Shown: positions 9,653 to 18,959, numbered from the stretch's first letter. The stretch: 64,000 nucleotides of DNA from Polynucleobacter sp. (GCF_030693775.1 NZ_JAUXZY010000005.1:124001-188000), one strand, 5' to 3'. Notes: generated by a model from the sequence alone, not told the origin. Numbers and translations are program-made.

Positions 9653-10273
9653 TTATTTGATTTTGAAATCCATCAAACGCGCCACATAGCGTGCAATCAG
9701 ATCAACTTCTAAGTTCACGGCGTCGCCAGCCTTGAGCTGACCTAATGTGGTGTGTTGCATGGTGTGCGGGATGATATTGATTTCGATCGTGCAGCCACCT
9801 GCATTACTTTTGTTTGCAGCATTCACCGTGAGCGAAACCCCATTCACCACAATCGATCCTTTATAGGCCAGAAAAGGTGCAATGTCCGCTGGTGCCTGGA
9901 TCACCAAATGCCATGAGCCATCGGGGGATTGATCCACTGCTGCAAAACGCTCTACCTGACCGATGCCATCGACATGGCCGCTCACCAAATGCCCGCCGAG
10001 GCGATCGGAGAGGCGCAAGGCTTTCTCTAAATTCACGGGGGCTTGTAAATCCAGGCCAATCGTCTTGTTCAAAGACTCACGCGAGATATCCAAAGTAAAT
10101 TGATTTCCCTGGATTTGGGTCGCTGTCATGCAAGCGCCTTGGATCGCAATGCTATCGCCAATCGCAACATCATCCAGGTAGCCGGCTGGCGTCTCAATCG
10201 TGAGGCGCATCCCATCACCAAAGGCAGATGCGGTTGTAATGCGGCCAACTGCAGTAATGATTCCTGTAAACAT
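9653..10273 (-). CDS. ribE: Riboflavin synthase (alpha subunit)
   Basis: Dismutates two 6,7-dimethyl-8-ribityllumazine molecules to riboflavin. It has 206 residues with the hallmark MFTGII start and two tandem lumazine-binding barrels (about 1-95 and 96-195). LSDRLGGHLVSGHVDG is the second-barrel signature. It is downstream of ribD on the same strand with a 71-base gap, so the two are probably co-transcribed. Confidence 0.96.
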   Translation of the reverse strand: MFTGIITAVGRITTASAFGDGMRLTIETPAGYLDDVAIGDSIAIQGACMTATQIQGNQFTLDISRESLNKTIGLDLQAPVNLEKALRLSDRLGGHLVSGHVDGIGQVERFAAVDQSPDGSWHLVIQAPADIAPFLAYKGSIVVNGVSLTVNAANKSNAGGCTIEINIIPHTMQHTTLGQLKAGDAVNLEVDLIARYVARLMDFKIK

Positions 10274-10344
10274 ATCGGTGCTTTATTGGTAGGTGGTTTC
10301 TGTATGGGGAGTTTTTAATTCTGCTGTCTGCTTATCTTACGGCC

Positions 10345-11481
10345 TTACTGCCGTACAAAGCGTAAACGAATATCCGGATCGAATGCCATGCAATCAATTC
10401 GCTTCCAATCGGTACGTTGCGTTAATGACGTTAGCTCCGGTAAATTGGCGATACCCAGACCCGAACCAAGCAAGGTAGGCGCTAGATAGACGAGCAACTC
10501 ATCCACGCAGCCTTCACGCAATAAGGAGCCGTTCAATTTATGGCCGGCCTCTACATGAATCTCATTCATCTCACATTCGGTAGCAAGGTAACGCATGAGT
10601 GCAGGTAAATCGACTTTGCCCATGCTGTTGGGCATGGAAATCACTTCAACACCCTGGGCCTGCAGCTGGGCCTGCTTCGCTAATTGCGCATCCGTTGTTA
10701 TCTCACCGCACACCACCATCGCTCCGCCGTCTTTGCTAGAGGCGGACCCATTTGCAAATGGCCTCAGCACAGCCGCAGTGAGCGGAATATCGAGTTTGGA
10801 ATCAATGATGATGCGCTTGGGTTGGCGCAAGGTATCAACCGCCCGGACAGTCAAACTGGGATCATCTTCTTTGACCGTACCGACGCCCGTCAGAATAGCG
10901 CAGGCTTGAGCGCGCCAGCGGTGACCATCATCCCGGGCAGCAGCGCCCGTAATCCATTGGCTTTGGCCGTTGGGCAGTGCTGTTTTGCCATCAAGGCTGG
11001 CAGCAACTTTGAGTCGTACCCAAGGTAATTGCCGCGTCATGCGCGATACAAAGCCAAGGATTAAGGCTGCAGCCTCTTCTTCTAGTAAACCGCACTCCAC
11101 CTGAATGCCCGCTGCGGCCATCTGCTGGATGCCTTTTCCACCAACCAAAGGATTGGGATCTTGCATGGCAATGACAACACGCGCTGGTTTGGCGGCAATA
11201 ATCGCCTGAGTGCAGGGCGGCGTTCTACCCACATGGCAACAAGGCTCTAAGCTGACATAAATAGTGGATCCACTGAGGTCTGCGCCGTGCTTACGGGCAT
11301 CGGCTAGAGCTTCGACTTCAGCATGGGCAAGGCCTACTTTCTGCGTAAATCCGGTACCGATGACTTGGCCAGCGTTGACGATCACACAACCAACCCGAGG
11401 GTTCGGGTTCGAAAGGTAAAGGGACTTTTGCGCCTCGGCTAAGGCCAAACGCATAAAGTCGGCATCGTCTTGAGTAAACAT
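10345..11481 (-). CDS. ribD: Bifunctional pyrimidine deaminase/reductase RibD
   Basis: Catalyses the deamination and reduction steps of riboflavin synthesis. It has 378 residues. The N-terminal CMP/dCMP deaminase-type zinc site is HAEVEAL plus PCCHVGRTPPCT. The C-terminal RibD reductase domain includes SLDGKTAL and the IHVEAG segment. It starts just downstream of the fimT-like gene (18-base gap), so it may be read from the pilin operon. Confidence 0.95.
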   Translation of the reverse strand: MFTQDDADFMRLALAEAQKSLYLSNPNPRVGCVIVNAGQVIGTGFTQKVGLAHAEVEALADARKHGADLSGSTIYVSLEPCCHVGRTPPCTQAIIAAKPARVVIAMQDPNPLVGGKGIQQMAAAGIQVECGLLEEEAAALILGFVSRMTRQLPWVRLKVAASLDGKTALPNGQSQWITGAAARDDGHRWRAQACAILTGVGTVKEDDPSLTVRAVDTLRQPKRIIIDSKLDIPLTAAVLRPFANGSASSKDGGAMVVCGEITTDAQLAKQAQLQAQGVEVISMPNSMGKVDLPALMRYLATECEMNEIHVEAGHKLNGSLLREGCVDELLVYLAPTLLGSGLGIANLPELTSLTQRTDWKRIDCMAFDPDIRLRFVRQ

Positions 11482-11499
11482 ACCCCTATTAAAACCGAT

Positions 11500-12069
11500 T
11501 TATCGACAGCGCTTACTATCTTGGCTAGGATCGCATAAGCGCCAACGTCCACCGCTACTCAAAATGGCATGGCGCTCAATTCCGCGCGCGCTCTCATGCC
11601 GAAATACCATGCGGTTGGCGACAAAACCGCCAGACTGGCTTTTTGCGGATCCAAAAACATCAAAAGTAATCCGTTTTTGTTGTCCATTAGGTCCTGCAAA
11701 ACCCGAGCTGCGCTCATCTACTTCGACCGGGGTGATAGCGCCCTGCCTTAACAATGCCTGATGCACCGCAGCCGTAGTCTGTGAATGAATTTCTGTTTGA
11801 ATTACGCTCCAACCGCGCGACCACTGACGCTCAAGCGGCACAATTTGAACGCTAGTCCCACGGCCCAATAAAGCAGCTTGGCGAGCAAATTGCGCATGCT
11901 GAATAAAACGCCGGGCGACGGTCTCTACTTCACGCTCCGCCAATTGCTGGTGGAGAAGCGGCGCTCCTATGCTCGCCATGATCGCAACAATAGCAACAAC
12001 CGCCATCATCTCGAGCAAGGTATGGCCGTTCGCAGTGCCATCCTGCGTCTTTCGAATCGAATGTCGCAT
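11500..12069 (-). CDS. GspH/FimT-type minor pseudopilin
   Basis: A 189-residue prepilin-like protein. An unusual leader ends GH before TLLEMMAVVAIVAIMAS, which keeps Glu at position +5. A GspH/FimT C-terminal part follows. ATG 12069 overlaps the upstream pilX-like stop as TAATG, which decides the start over an upstream in-frame alternative. In type IV pili FimT/FimU proteins prime pilus assembly and bind DNA in some species. The residue before the mature Thr is His rather than Gly, so processing is uncertain. Confidence 0.8.
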   Translation of the reverse strand: MRHSIRKTQDGTANGHTLLEMMAVVAIVAIMASIGAPLLHQQLAEREVETVARRFIQHAQFARQAALLGRGTSVQIVPLERQWSRGWSVIQTEIHSQTTAAVHQALLRQGAITPVEVDERSSGFAGPNGQQKRITFDVFGSAKSQSGGFVANRMVFRHESARGIERHAILSSGGRWRLCDPSQDSKRCR

Positions 12070-12509
12070 TAGGTCAGCTGAGGCTTGATCGACTGCGTTG
12101 CTGACCACAGTACGCGCCAACTCAGCCGCCTAAGGGTGTGATCGCGCTTATCGCGATACACCATGATCTCGAGTTGAGTTTGTGTGGCGAGATTGGACTC
12201 GGATGGCCTTGATTTTTTTGCTACGGCATTCCCAAGCGCTCGGATGCGGATGAGCTCGCCTGTTGCACTAGTATCCACAACAGTGATATCGCATGCCGAA
12301 CCAATATCGTATTCATTCGGAACAGCAAGTAGAGTCGCATTACTCAATTGCGCTTCGCAGCGATCGAGTTACTTCTCTGCTGCCACGAAAGCGGTGTGCG
12401 CTTCTTGCTCGATGGCGAGTAATCGAATTTGCAGGGCGGTACTGTGCTCTAAGTTAATCACCAAAGTAGTCACGATCGCAATGATGCTGAGGATACAGGC
12501 AATGATCAT
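12069..12509 (-). pseudogene. PilX-like minor pilin gene with an in-frame stop
   Basis: From ATG 12507-12509, which overlaps the pilW stop as ATGA, the frame encodes a membrane segment (MIIACILSIIAIVTTLVINL) and then AAEK. It meets a TAA at 12369-12371 and continues in the same frame as LDRCEAQLSNATLL to a TAA at 12069. The stop lies within the A-A-E-x-x-L-x-x-C-E motif typical of PilX-type proteins, and one C-to-T change (CAA to TAA) would explain it. Pilin assembly may be affected. A sequencing error is possible. Confidence 0.72.
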
Positions 12510-13156
12510 GGCACGTTACGAAGCGCCACAAAGCGACTGAACTCACGCTCCATTAGCGTGGTCTTCAGGGCAATGTGCACCCCGGCTCGAGTCGGAGAAG
12601 TCGGCTCACCTGAGCGGGTTTGCTGCCCTACCCACTTAAAGTGAAGTGTGTCGATGTGATTCATCAAACTGGTGTGTTGTAGGCGCCCCTGGCGATCGAG
12701 TGAGGCGCACATGAGCGATCCGCCGCGATCATCTCCTGCCTTTTTTACAAAAAATCCTTGGTAGCGTAAGCCATTTTTGGTTCTCGATTGCGATTTTCCG
12801 TGATTGAGTTGCTCTACCCGATTTCCCAGGCAATCGCCCTCCGTACCATCGGCAGGCTCGTGCTTTACCCACAGTAAATCCGAATGGTTCCAGCCAGTGC
12901 GATGCTCAAGGCCAATGTAATCGACTTTAGCCATACGCAGACCTTGCCGGTACTCTCCCAAGGAGCCAATCTTGCGGTAACCTGCCATGCGAATGGCGCG
13001 TGCCATGAGCTCCAGCACCCGAATTACGTCTTGCTCGACTAACCAGGCTTTTTCGACGTGAGTTTGCTTACGCACAAGCGCCGAGCTGGATTGCAGTAGT
13101 GGCGCAATCACTGCAATACCAAGACTCATACTCACCAAACATCCCAATAAACTCAA
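12506..13156 (-). CDS. PilW-like minor pilin
   Basis: A 216-residue protein in the position of pilW between pilV- and pilX-like genes, with a hydrophobic N-terminus (LVSMSLGIAVIAPLL) and PilW-type D-V-I-R-V-L-E-L-M-A-R-A-I-R-M-A-G-Y. The only usable start seen is TTG 13156, overlapping the upstream stop as TTGA. The prepilin peptidase signal is weak: there is no Gly/Phe cleavage site followed by Glu at +5. The context says minor pilin; function may be impaired. Confidence 0.7.
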   Translation of the reverse strand: MSLLGCLVSMSLGIAVIAPLLQSSSALVRKQTHVEKAWLVEQDVIRVLELMARAIRMAGYRKIGSLGEYRQGLRMAKVDYIGLEHRTGWNHSDLLWVKHEPADGTEGDCLGNRVEQLNHGKSQSRTKNGLRYQGFFVKKAGDDRGGSLMCASLDRQGRLQHTSLMNHIDTLHFKWVGQQTRSGEPTSPTRAGVHIALKTTLMEREFSRFVALRNVP

Positions 13157-13392
13157 GGCGATCCCCGCTCGTGCTGATCCTGAGCTCGATTCAGTTCGGT
13201 GCGCCTCACCTCAATTTGCCCGTAACGCAACAGTACCCGCTGATAGGCCTCCACCACACTGATGTACGTGCCTGCGACCAAAGCCATTGCCACCACTACC
13301 TCAATTAGCCCAAACCCCCTGTCATCGACAAGGTGGGCTGTATGGGACGTCGGTATGGATGGGTGAAATCGGCTTGCGTATGGTTTTTGCAT
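13153..13392 (-). CDS. PilV-like minor pilin
   Basis: A short (79-residue) prepilin with a clear type III signal, D-D-R-G followed by FGLIEVVVAMALVAG, with Glu at +5. A second ATG at 13422 would lengthen the leader by 10 residues; neither start has a strong ribosome site. It heads a minus-strand operon pilV-pilW-pilX-fimT. Typical PilV proteins are longer than this, so the C-terminal domain may be lost. Confidence 0.72.
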   Translation of the reverse strand: MQKPYASRFHPSIPTSHTAHLVDDRGFGLIEVVVAMALVAGTYISVVEAYQRVLLRYGQIEVRRTELNRAQDQHERGSP

Positions 13393-13449
13393 GCACCCAT
13401 ATTGCGGGGATGCAGGGCTCATTTCTATCAGGCAATACGGCTTTTCTAA

Positions 13450-13481
13450 GGCAAAAGTGCAGTAGACCTACCGCTTTTGCC
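13450..13481. promoter_or_regulatory. Nested inverted repeat between pilV and ribB
   Basis: GGCAAAAG (13450-13457) pairs with CTTTTGCC (13474-13481), and within the loop GTAG (13462-13465) pairs with CTAC (13468-13471). It lies between the divergent pilin and ribB genes, just before a TAAAAT stretch. It is not an FMN riboswitch by sequence. It may be an operator or a leader hairpin. Confidence 0.35.
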
Positions 13482-13504
13482 CCCTGCGCTTAAAATAGCG
13501 GCTT

Positions 13505-14674
13505 ATGCCTACAACCTCATCCACCATTTCTTCTGTCCCGCAAGGCAGCCTCTCCTCAACCCAGGAGATCATCGCTGAAATGCAAGCGGGTCGCATGATC
13601 ATTTTGGTAGACGAAGAGGATCGCGAAAACGAAGGCGATTTGGTTTTAGCAGCCGATCACGTTACGCCAGAGGCAATCAATTTTATGGCCAAGCATGGTC
13701 GGGGTTTGATCTGCCTAACCCTGACACGCGAACGCTGCCAGCAATTGAACTTGCCTTTGATGGTGCGTGATAACGGCACCTCCATGGGCACCAACTTTAC
13801 GGTCTCGATTGAAGCGGCCAGCGGCGTTACAACCGGCATCTCGGCAGCGGACCGCGCGCATACCATTCAGACGGCTGTAGCTGCTCACGCAAAACCAAAT
13901 GACCTGGTGCAACCGGGCCATGTATTTCCGCTGATGGCACAACCGGGTGGCGTACTCATTCGCTCCGGCCATACCGAGGCAGGTTGCGATCTGGCTGCAC
14001 TGGCCCACTGCTCCCCCACTGCCGTCATTTGCGAAATCATGAAAGACGATGGCAGTATGGCAAGGCTGCCCGATCTGCTGGAGTTTGCCAAAGAACATCA
14101 ACTGAAGATTGGCAGCATTGCCGATCTGATTCAGTATCGCAGTCAAAACGAGAGCATCGTTGTACGCGAAGGTGAGCGCACCTTCTCAACCCCCTGGGGC
14201 GACTTTCAGGGGATTGTGTACCGCGATACCCCCAGCTCCTGTGTCCATCTGGCCCTCGTTAAGGGCAAGCCAACGGAGAACATTGAAACCTTAGTGCGCG
14301 TTCATGAGCCCGCCACCGTTCTCGATTTTTTAGAAAGCAATGAAAGTACCCACTCCTGGCCCTTGGCCCATGCGTTGCAGAAGATTGCAGCCGCTCCAGT
14401 TGGCGTTGCAGTGCTGCTCAACATCGCAGGTATTGCAGCGCCGTCCGAGGCGAGTTGGCTATCGCAGTTCCATAAGCTCAATAAGAGTGTTTCGCCCAGC
14501 GAGAAAAAAACGGTTGGTCACAAAACTGATTTTCGGAGCTACGGTATTGGCGCGCAAATTCTGAAGGACTTGCATGTGGGCAAGATGCGTTTGCTAGCGA
14601 AGCCGACTCCCGTACCCAGCCTCTCCGGTTACAAACTTGAAATCACGGGGCATATCCCATTTGAGTCGGCCTAA
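13505..14674 (+). CDS. ribB: 3,4-dihydroxy-2-butanone-4-phosphate synthase with inactive RibA-like domain
   Basis: Makes the four-carbon precursor of riboflavin from ribulose 5-phosphate. It has 389 residues. The RibB domain (about 15-215) shows [12 protein letters not shown], the [16 protein letters not shown] stretch and HTEAGCDL. The C-terminal part (about 225-389) resembles GTP cyclohydrolase II but lacks its zinc cysteines (no R-C-D-C-G) and so should not cyclise GTP. Such RibB-RibX fusions are known in proteobacteria. It leads ribB-ribH-nusB. Confidence 0.9.
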   Translation: MPTTSSTISSVPQGSLSSTQEIIAEMQAGRMIILVDEEDRENEGDLVLAADHVTPEAINFMAKHGRGLICLTLTRERCQQLNLPLMVRDNGTSMGTNFTVSIEAASGVTTGISAADRAHTIQTAVAAHAKPNDLVQPGHVFPLMAQPGGVLIRSGHTEAGCDLAALAHCSPTAVICEIMKDDGSMARLPDLLEFAKEHQLKIGSIADLIQYRSQNESIVVREGERTFSTPWGDFQGIVYRDTPSSCVHLALVKGKPTENIETLVRVHEPATVLDFLESNESTHSWPLAHALQKIAAAPVGVAVLLNIAGIAAPSEASWLSQFHKLNKSVSPSEKKTVGHKTDFRSYGIGAQILKDLHVGKMRLLAKPTPVPSLSGYKLEITGHIPFESA

Positions 14675-14749
14675 GCTCGCCTGACTTTAGATAAATCGCA
14701 CATCACTTTTTTACATCCAAGTAATTACACCTAACCGATCGGAACCATT

Positions 14750-15289
14750 ATGACTAGCCAGACTTCCAATCCTGCCATGGACGATGACTTTGAGGCCCGC
14801 GGCGTTGGTATCTTAGAGGCCGACCTGAATGGCCAAGATATGCGCATTGGTATTGTGCAGGCGCGCTTCAATGAGGACCATTGCAATGCCTTAAGTGAAG
14901 CCTGCATCGCTGAATTAATTCACCTAGGTGTGGCGCAAGACGACATTCGACTAGTAACGGTGCCTGGCGCACTGGAAATTCCGTTTGCACTCCAAAAGCT
15001 CGCTGAGACGGGTGAGTTTGATGGCCTCATTGCTTTAGGCGCCGTCATTCGTGGGGAGACCTATCATTTTGAGCTGGTCTCCAATGAGTCTGCTGCTGGC
15101 ATCTCTCGAGTCTGTTTGGAATCCGGTCTACCGATCGCTAACGGTGTATTAACCTGCGACACCGATGAGCAGGCCGATGAGCGTGTTCACATCAAAGGGG
15201 CTGACTGCGCCCGCGCGGTGGTGGAGATGGCCAACCTCGCTCTAGCCCTCACGCCCGACCTCGATATTGAAATCAATAATGCCGAATAA
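14750..15289 (+). CDS. ribH: 6,7-dimethyl-8-ribityllumazine synthase
   Basis: Condenses the RibB and RibD products. It has 179 residues with a 30-residue N-terminal extension before the conserved [41 protein letters not shown] (catalytic His) and [12 protein letters not shown] are present. Its last 11 bases overlap nusB. Confidence 0.96.
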   Translation: MTSQTSNPAMDDDFEARGVGILEADLNGQDMRIGIVQARFNEDHCNALSEACIAELIHLGVAQDDIRLVTVPGALEIPFALQKLAETGEFDGLIALGAVIRGETYHFELVSNESAAGISRVCLESGLPIANGVLTCDTDEQADERVHIKGADCARAVVEMANLALALTPDLDIEINNAE

Positions 15290-15782
15290 ATCCCCAAAAC
15301 CTTTGGACGACGGCGTTTCCAAAGCAGCAGCGCCTAAGCGCTCGCTGACGCCTCGCCGCCGCGCCCGCGAATACGCACTGCAGGGAGTCTATCAATGGCT
15401 AGTGATGCGCCGCGCTGGCAGCCTAGGTAATGCCGCTGCCATTAGTAAGCAGTTAGCGGAAGATCCCGCTTTTGCCCGCTGCAAACTGGATTTGTTTGAC
15501 GGTTTATTTAATGGCGTGCTCGATCATGCGGATCAGTTGGATAGTGTGATCGCCCCCGCCCTCGATCGCCCTGCTAATGAACTATCCCCGGTTGAGCATG
15601 CCGCTTTACTAATTGGCGCTTATGAACTGGCGATGGATCTTTCTGTGCCGTATAAGGTAGCCATCAATGAAGCAGTGGAGCTCGCCAAAACCTTTGGTGG
15701 CACGGACGGCCATAAGTACGTCAACGGGGTGCTTGATTTATTGGCACAGTCCCTCAGAACAGCCGAGACCCAAGCAGGCTAA
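15279..15782 (+). CDS. nusB: Transcription antitermination protein NusB
   Basis: Binds boxA RNA with S10 for rRNA antitermination. It has 167 residues from ATG 15279; a TTG at 15267 is an alternative. The core [15 protein letters not shown], the LIGAYEL segment and [20 protein letters not shown] are typical. Translational coupling to ribH is indicated by the overlap. The ribH-nusB order is common in bacteria. Confidence 0.95.
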   Translation: MPNKSPKPLDDGVSKAAAPKRSLTPRRRAREYALQGVYQWLVMRRAGSLGNAAAISKQLAEDPAFARCKLDLFDGLFNGVLDHADQLDSVIAPALDRPANELSPVEHAALLIGAYELAMDLSVPYKVAINEAVELAKTFGGTDGHKYVNGVLDLLAQSLRTAETQAG

Positions 15783-15816
15783 GCCAAGACCTAAGGCTAC
15801 AGCCCAGTCCTAGCAA

Positions 15817-16566
15817 TTACGCGTTGGAATTACCCGCAGCCCTTGGGGAACGATTGCGCGCTACATCGTTGAGCTCTTCACGCTCCGTAATCACTTTGGA
15901 GGTATAGCTGTTCGGACCACTGCTGGCATTCGGGGCACCGAGGTAACTGCGCAAACCGGCCTCGAGTGAGCCAGCCTTGGCTATACATGCTTTCAGTATT
16001 AAGGCGCCTACCCGAATGTTCGCTTCCGGCGCAAATGCGGCCACAGTACCGCCGTAGGGCTCAAATTTTTCGGTATGCACACGGGTGAGTACTTGCATTA
16101 AGCCCTGAGCCCCTGCGCGACTTTGCGCATTGGGGTTAAAACTGGACTCGGTAGCCATAATCGCCAGTAGCAGAACTGGGTCCAAATTAACTTCATTGGC
16201 CACCTCGACTGCATGTTTGACGTATTGATAACTCTCGGCAAGGCTAATCCGGTATTTACTAGCAAGGTGACTTGCTACCGCGTGGCGCTCTTTATCGCCC
16301 TTCAAAAACTGGGCATCGAGTGCAGCATGGTCAATCTTGCTGGTCGGTATTGCTGCTGCGGCATTCGCAATCGACGGGACTGTCGGAGTGGATTCGGTAC
16401 TGGCAAATTCAAATTGGGTGTACGCCAAGAGCAATTGCCGGGCTTCACTCGGCACCAAAATGCGCGCAAACTCAAAAGCGCCGGCGTTGGTCCGCGGGCC
16501 CGTTAGCCAAAGGGCAATCGCCAGGAATACGATGGCTAGCCAGGTATTTTTGCTTAGGGCCTTCAT
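15817..16566 (-). CDS. Lytic transglycosylase (SLT domain)
   Basis: A 249-residue secreted or membrane-anchored protein. The start chosen gives a good signal anchor (MKALSKNTWLAIVFLAIALW); an ATG at 16647 would add 27 residues without a signal pattern. The SLT domain (about 125-235) has IMATESSFNPNAQSRAGAQG with the catalytic Glu and LMQV. Such enzymes cleave peptidoglycan with anhydromuramic products. It converges on nusB. No partner genes are visible. Confidence 0.85.
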   Translation of the reverse strand: MKALSKNTWLAIVFLAIALWLTGPRTNAGAFEFARILVPSEARQLLLAYTQFEFASTESTPTVPSIANAAAAIPTSKIDHAALDAQFLKGDKERHAVASHLASKYRISLAESYQYVKHAVEVANEVNLDPVLLLAIMATESSFNPNAQSRAGAQGLMQVLTRVHTEKFEPYGGTVAAFAPEANIRVGALILKACIAKAGSLEAGLRSYLGAPNASSGPNSYTSKVITEREELNDVARNRSPRAAGNSNA

Positions 16567-16647
16567 GAACGGAACTATGTTCCGCGCAAGAATGGCAGGC
16601 TGTACGGTGCTTAACTGCGGTATTACGTTGTCTACTGGTTTTCTCAT

Positions 16648-17108
16648 TTATTGGAGTCACACTGCTATCTGCTACTTCAACCACCCGCATATTGCATTGC
16701 AACATTTAATATAGATGATGCATAGTAGGTAAGCCTATATATCATGTCAAGTATATAAAAGTAGTTTTCTATAACTTTTTAGACCTATAGACTGATATCG
16801 GCCTCGCTCTAGGGCGAATACGATTTTAAAATATTATATAAATCAGTACCTTATGAATGTTAGTCAGCACTAATTTTGTTATATGAAAATCTACCCTTCC
16901 TAGCTCTTTTTTTCATTTTTATCGCTATATAAATACTAGATCTAGTGATCGATAACGATCTTGCCGCCTAGGGGTAGTGTCTCTTCAATGCATTCCGTCA
17001 TGAGTATGGTCTTCGTTTTGCTTGGTATTGAACAGAGTGGTTTAGCCCTTGCTACACTTCATCATTCCGATTCAGTACTATTTCTGCCACCATCAACCGA
17101 GCTTAGCC
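16648..17108. other. AT-rich intergenic region between transglycosylase and gabD
   Basis: About 460 bases, no supported gene. It contains the divergent promoters of the transglycosylase and gabD. Several TATATA-type stretches occur near 16736-16760 and 16830-16850, and a short palindrome-like GATCGATAACGATC near 16949. I see no tRNA, repeat or riboswitch. Confidence 0.5.
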
Positions 17109-18581
17109 ATGCCCAATTCCACCATCCAATCTACTTTGCAAAACCCTGCCTTGTTTCAGGCCGACGCCTGGATCAACGGCAATTGGATTGGAGGGAGCTC
17201 GCGCTTTGCGGTGGATAACCCAGCAAACGGTGATGTGATTGCGCAGGTCAGTAATTTGGGCGCTACGGAGGCCGATGCAGCGATTGCGGCGGCCGATGCA
17301 GCCCTACCGGCATGGCGCGCCAAAACTGCCAAAGAGCGCTCTGCTATTTTGCGCCGCTGGTTTGATTTGATTGTCGCCAATAGCGATGATTTAGCCCGGA
17401 TCTTAACCTTAGAGCAAGGTAAGCCCCTAGCCGAGGCCAAAGGCGAAGTCGCCTATGGTGCCAGCTTTTTAGAGTGGTTTGCCGAAGAAGCCAAGCGGGT
17501 AGCTGGCAGTATTCCGGCCAGCACCTGGAGCGATAAACGCATGCTGGTACTCAAGCAGCCCATTGGTGTATGTGCCGCCATTACCCCATGGAACTTTCCG
17601 ATTGCGATGATTACCCGCAAGATTGCCCCCGCTTTAGCAGCAGGCTGCACGATTGTGATTAAGCCCGCCGAGCAAACACCCTTATCGGCCCTGGCTTTGG
17701 CCGAACTCAGTCGCCAAGCCGGTATACCCCCGGGCGTGGTTAATGTGGTGACCGGGGATGCAGACCATTCCGTCCAGATTGGCAAGGCTCTGTGCAGCTC
17801 GCCGATTGTGCGCCACCTCTCCTTTACCGGCTCGACTGAAGTCGGCCGTATTTTGATGGCGCAGTGCGCCCCAACAATTAAAAAGCTAGGCTTAGAGCTG
17901 GGTGGCCACGCCCCCTTCATTGTGTTTGAAGATGCCGATATTGATGCTGCGGTTGCTGGGGCCATGGCCTCCAAATACCGCAATGCCGGGCAGACCTGCG
18001 TCTGTGCCAACCGCTTTTATGTTCACAGCAAGGTCATCGATGCCTTTACCGAACGCTTTGCTAAAGCAGTGCAGACCTTAACGGTTGGTAACGGCCTGGA
18101 TACCGGCGTGATGCAAGGCCCCTTGATTGATAAGGCAGCACTCACCAAAGTCGAGGAGCACGTAGCCGATGCGCTTGCCAAGGGCGCTAAGCTCGTGACC
18201 GGCGGCAAGGTAGCTGCGATCGGCGGGCACTTTTACGAGCCCACGATTTTGTCGCACGTCACGACAGCGATGCGCATCAATAGCGAAGAGACCTTTGGGC
18301 CAGTAGCCCCCATCATGGCGTTTGATGACGATGCTGAGGTTGTGCGCCTAGCGAACCAATCACCCTTTGGTCTGGCCTCTTATTTTTATAGCCGTGATAT
18401 TGGCCGGATCTGGAACGTGGCTGAAGCACTCGAGTACGGCATCGTTGGCGTCAACAGTGGCGCAGTCTCCAACGAAGTAGGTCCCTTTGGTGGAGTGAAA
18501 CAATCCGGTCTTGGACGCGAAGGCAGCGTCTGGGGAATGGATGAGTATCTGGAGATGAAGTACGTGTGCGTGGGCTTGTAG
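17109..18581 (+). CDS. gabD: Succinate-semialdehyde dehydrogenase (NADP-type)
   Basis: Oxidises succinic semialdehyde to succinate. It has 490 residues from ATG 17109; an upstream start at 17049 would add a non-conserved 20. Signatures are ITPWNFPIAMI, FTGSTEVGR, catalytic-glutamate LELGGHAPFIVFEDADID and catalytic-cysteine GQTCVCANR. Other ALDH substrates (glutarate semialdehyde) cannot be excluded. The last 75 bases recur, diverged, at 20322-20396. Confidence 0.93.
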   Translation: MPNSTIQSTLQNPALFQADAWINGNWIGGSSRFAVDNPANGDVIAQVSNLGATEADAAIAAADAALPAWRAKTAKERSAILRRWFDLIVANSDDLARILTLEQGKPLAEAKGEVAYGASFLEWFAEEAKRVAGSIPASTWSDKRMLVLKQPIGVCAAITPWNFPIAMITRKIAPALAAGCTIVIKPAEQTPLSALALAELSRQAGIPPGVVNVVTGDADHSVQIGKALCSSPIVRHLSFTGSTEVGRILMAQCAPTIKKLGLELGGHAPFIVFEDADIDAAVAGAMASKYRNAGQTCVCANRFYVHSKVIDAFTERFAKAVQTLTVGNGLDTGVMQGPLIDKAALTKVEEHVADALAKGAKLVTGGKVAAIGGHFYEPTILSHVTTAMRINSEETFGPVAPIMAFDDDAEVVRLANQSPFGLASYFYSRDIGRIWNVAEALEYGIVGVNSGAVSNEVGPFGGVKQSGLGREGSVWGMDEYLEMKYVCVGL

Positions 18582-18632
18582 GGGACTGTAAAGCAAACAG
18601 GCTCCTGCACGCCCTTTAGTTTTTTTAAATAT

Positions 18633-18695
18633 TACCGCTCGGTACTATTTTATCATTTCTGTACCTTAATCTGCTACTATATTACCTATCGGTAA
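18633..18695 (+). promoter_or_regulatory. Two operator-like palindromes upstream of hipB-1
   Basis: Two copies of ATTACC-N4-GGTA lie with dyad centres at 18638.5 and 18688.5, exactly 50 bases apart (cores 18633-18644 and 18683-18694). The second lies just before the AGGAAG ribosome site of hipB. HipB proteins are known to autorepress through several inverted repeats, so these are the likely binding sites. Confidence 0.65.
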
Positions 18696-18710
18696 CTTTT
18701 AGGAAGCAAT

Positions 18711-18959
18711 ATGGGCGGCCATCCACTCAGTACCCCCTCGACCCATGTTCATAGCACCCGTGACTTGGGTTTACTGTTGAAACACTTCAGAGGCACTTTG
18801 GATTTAACCCAAGCAGATATTTCTGGTCTGGCAAATACCGGTAATCGCTTTGTCATTGAGCTGGAGAGGGGCAAGGAAACCGTCCAACTCAATAAGGTAT
18901 TTGATGTGCTCGAGGTATTGGGACTCGAAATGGTGATTCAACCCAAGCGCAGTTTTTAA
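18711..18959 (+). CDS. hipB: HipB-type antitoxin, XRE family (locus 1)
   Basis: An 82-residue helix-turn-helix protein (HTH about residues 20-75: D-L-T-Q-A-D-I-S-G-L-A-N-T-G-N-R-F-V-I-E-L-E). The antitoxin and autorepressor of a HipBA module. Its stop overlaps the hipA start as TAATG. AGGAAG lies 5 bases before ATG 18711. The strong similarity in layout to the hipB at 27473-27724 suggests two independent modules of the same class. Confidence 0.9.
   Translation: MGGHPLSTPSTHVHSTRDLGLLLKHFRGTLDLTQADISGLANTGNRFVIELERGKETVQLNKVFDVLEVLGLEMVIQPKRSF

Noticed and set aside
10345..11028. Plus-strand open frames antisense to ribD
   Set aside because: They have no ribosome site or recognisable domain and lie entirely in the well-supported ribD gene.
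13423..13504. FMN riboswitch upstream of ribB
   Set aside because: None of the conserved FMN-aptamer segments (such as AGGGCGGGG-like) is present; only a small nested hairpin.
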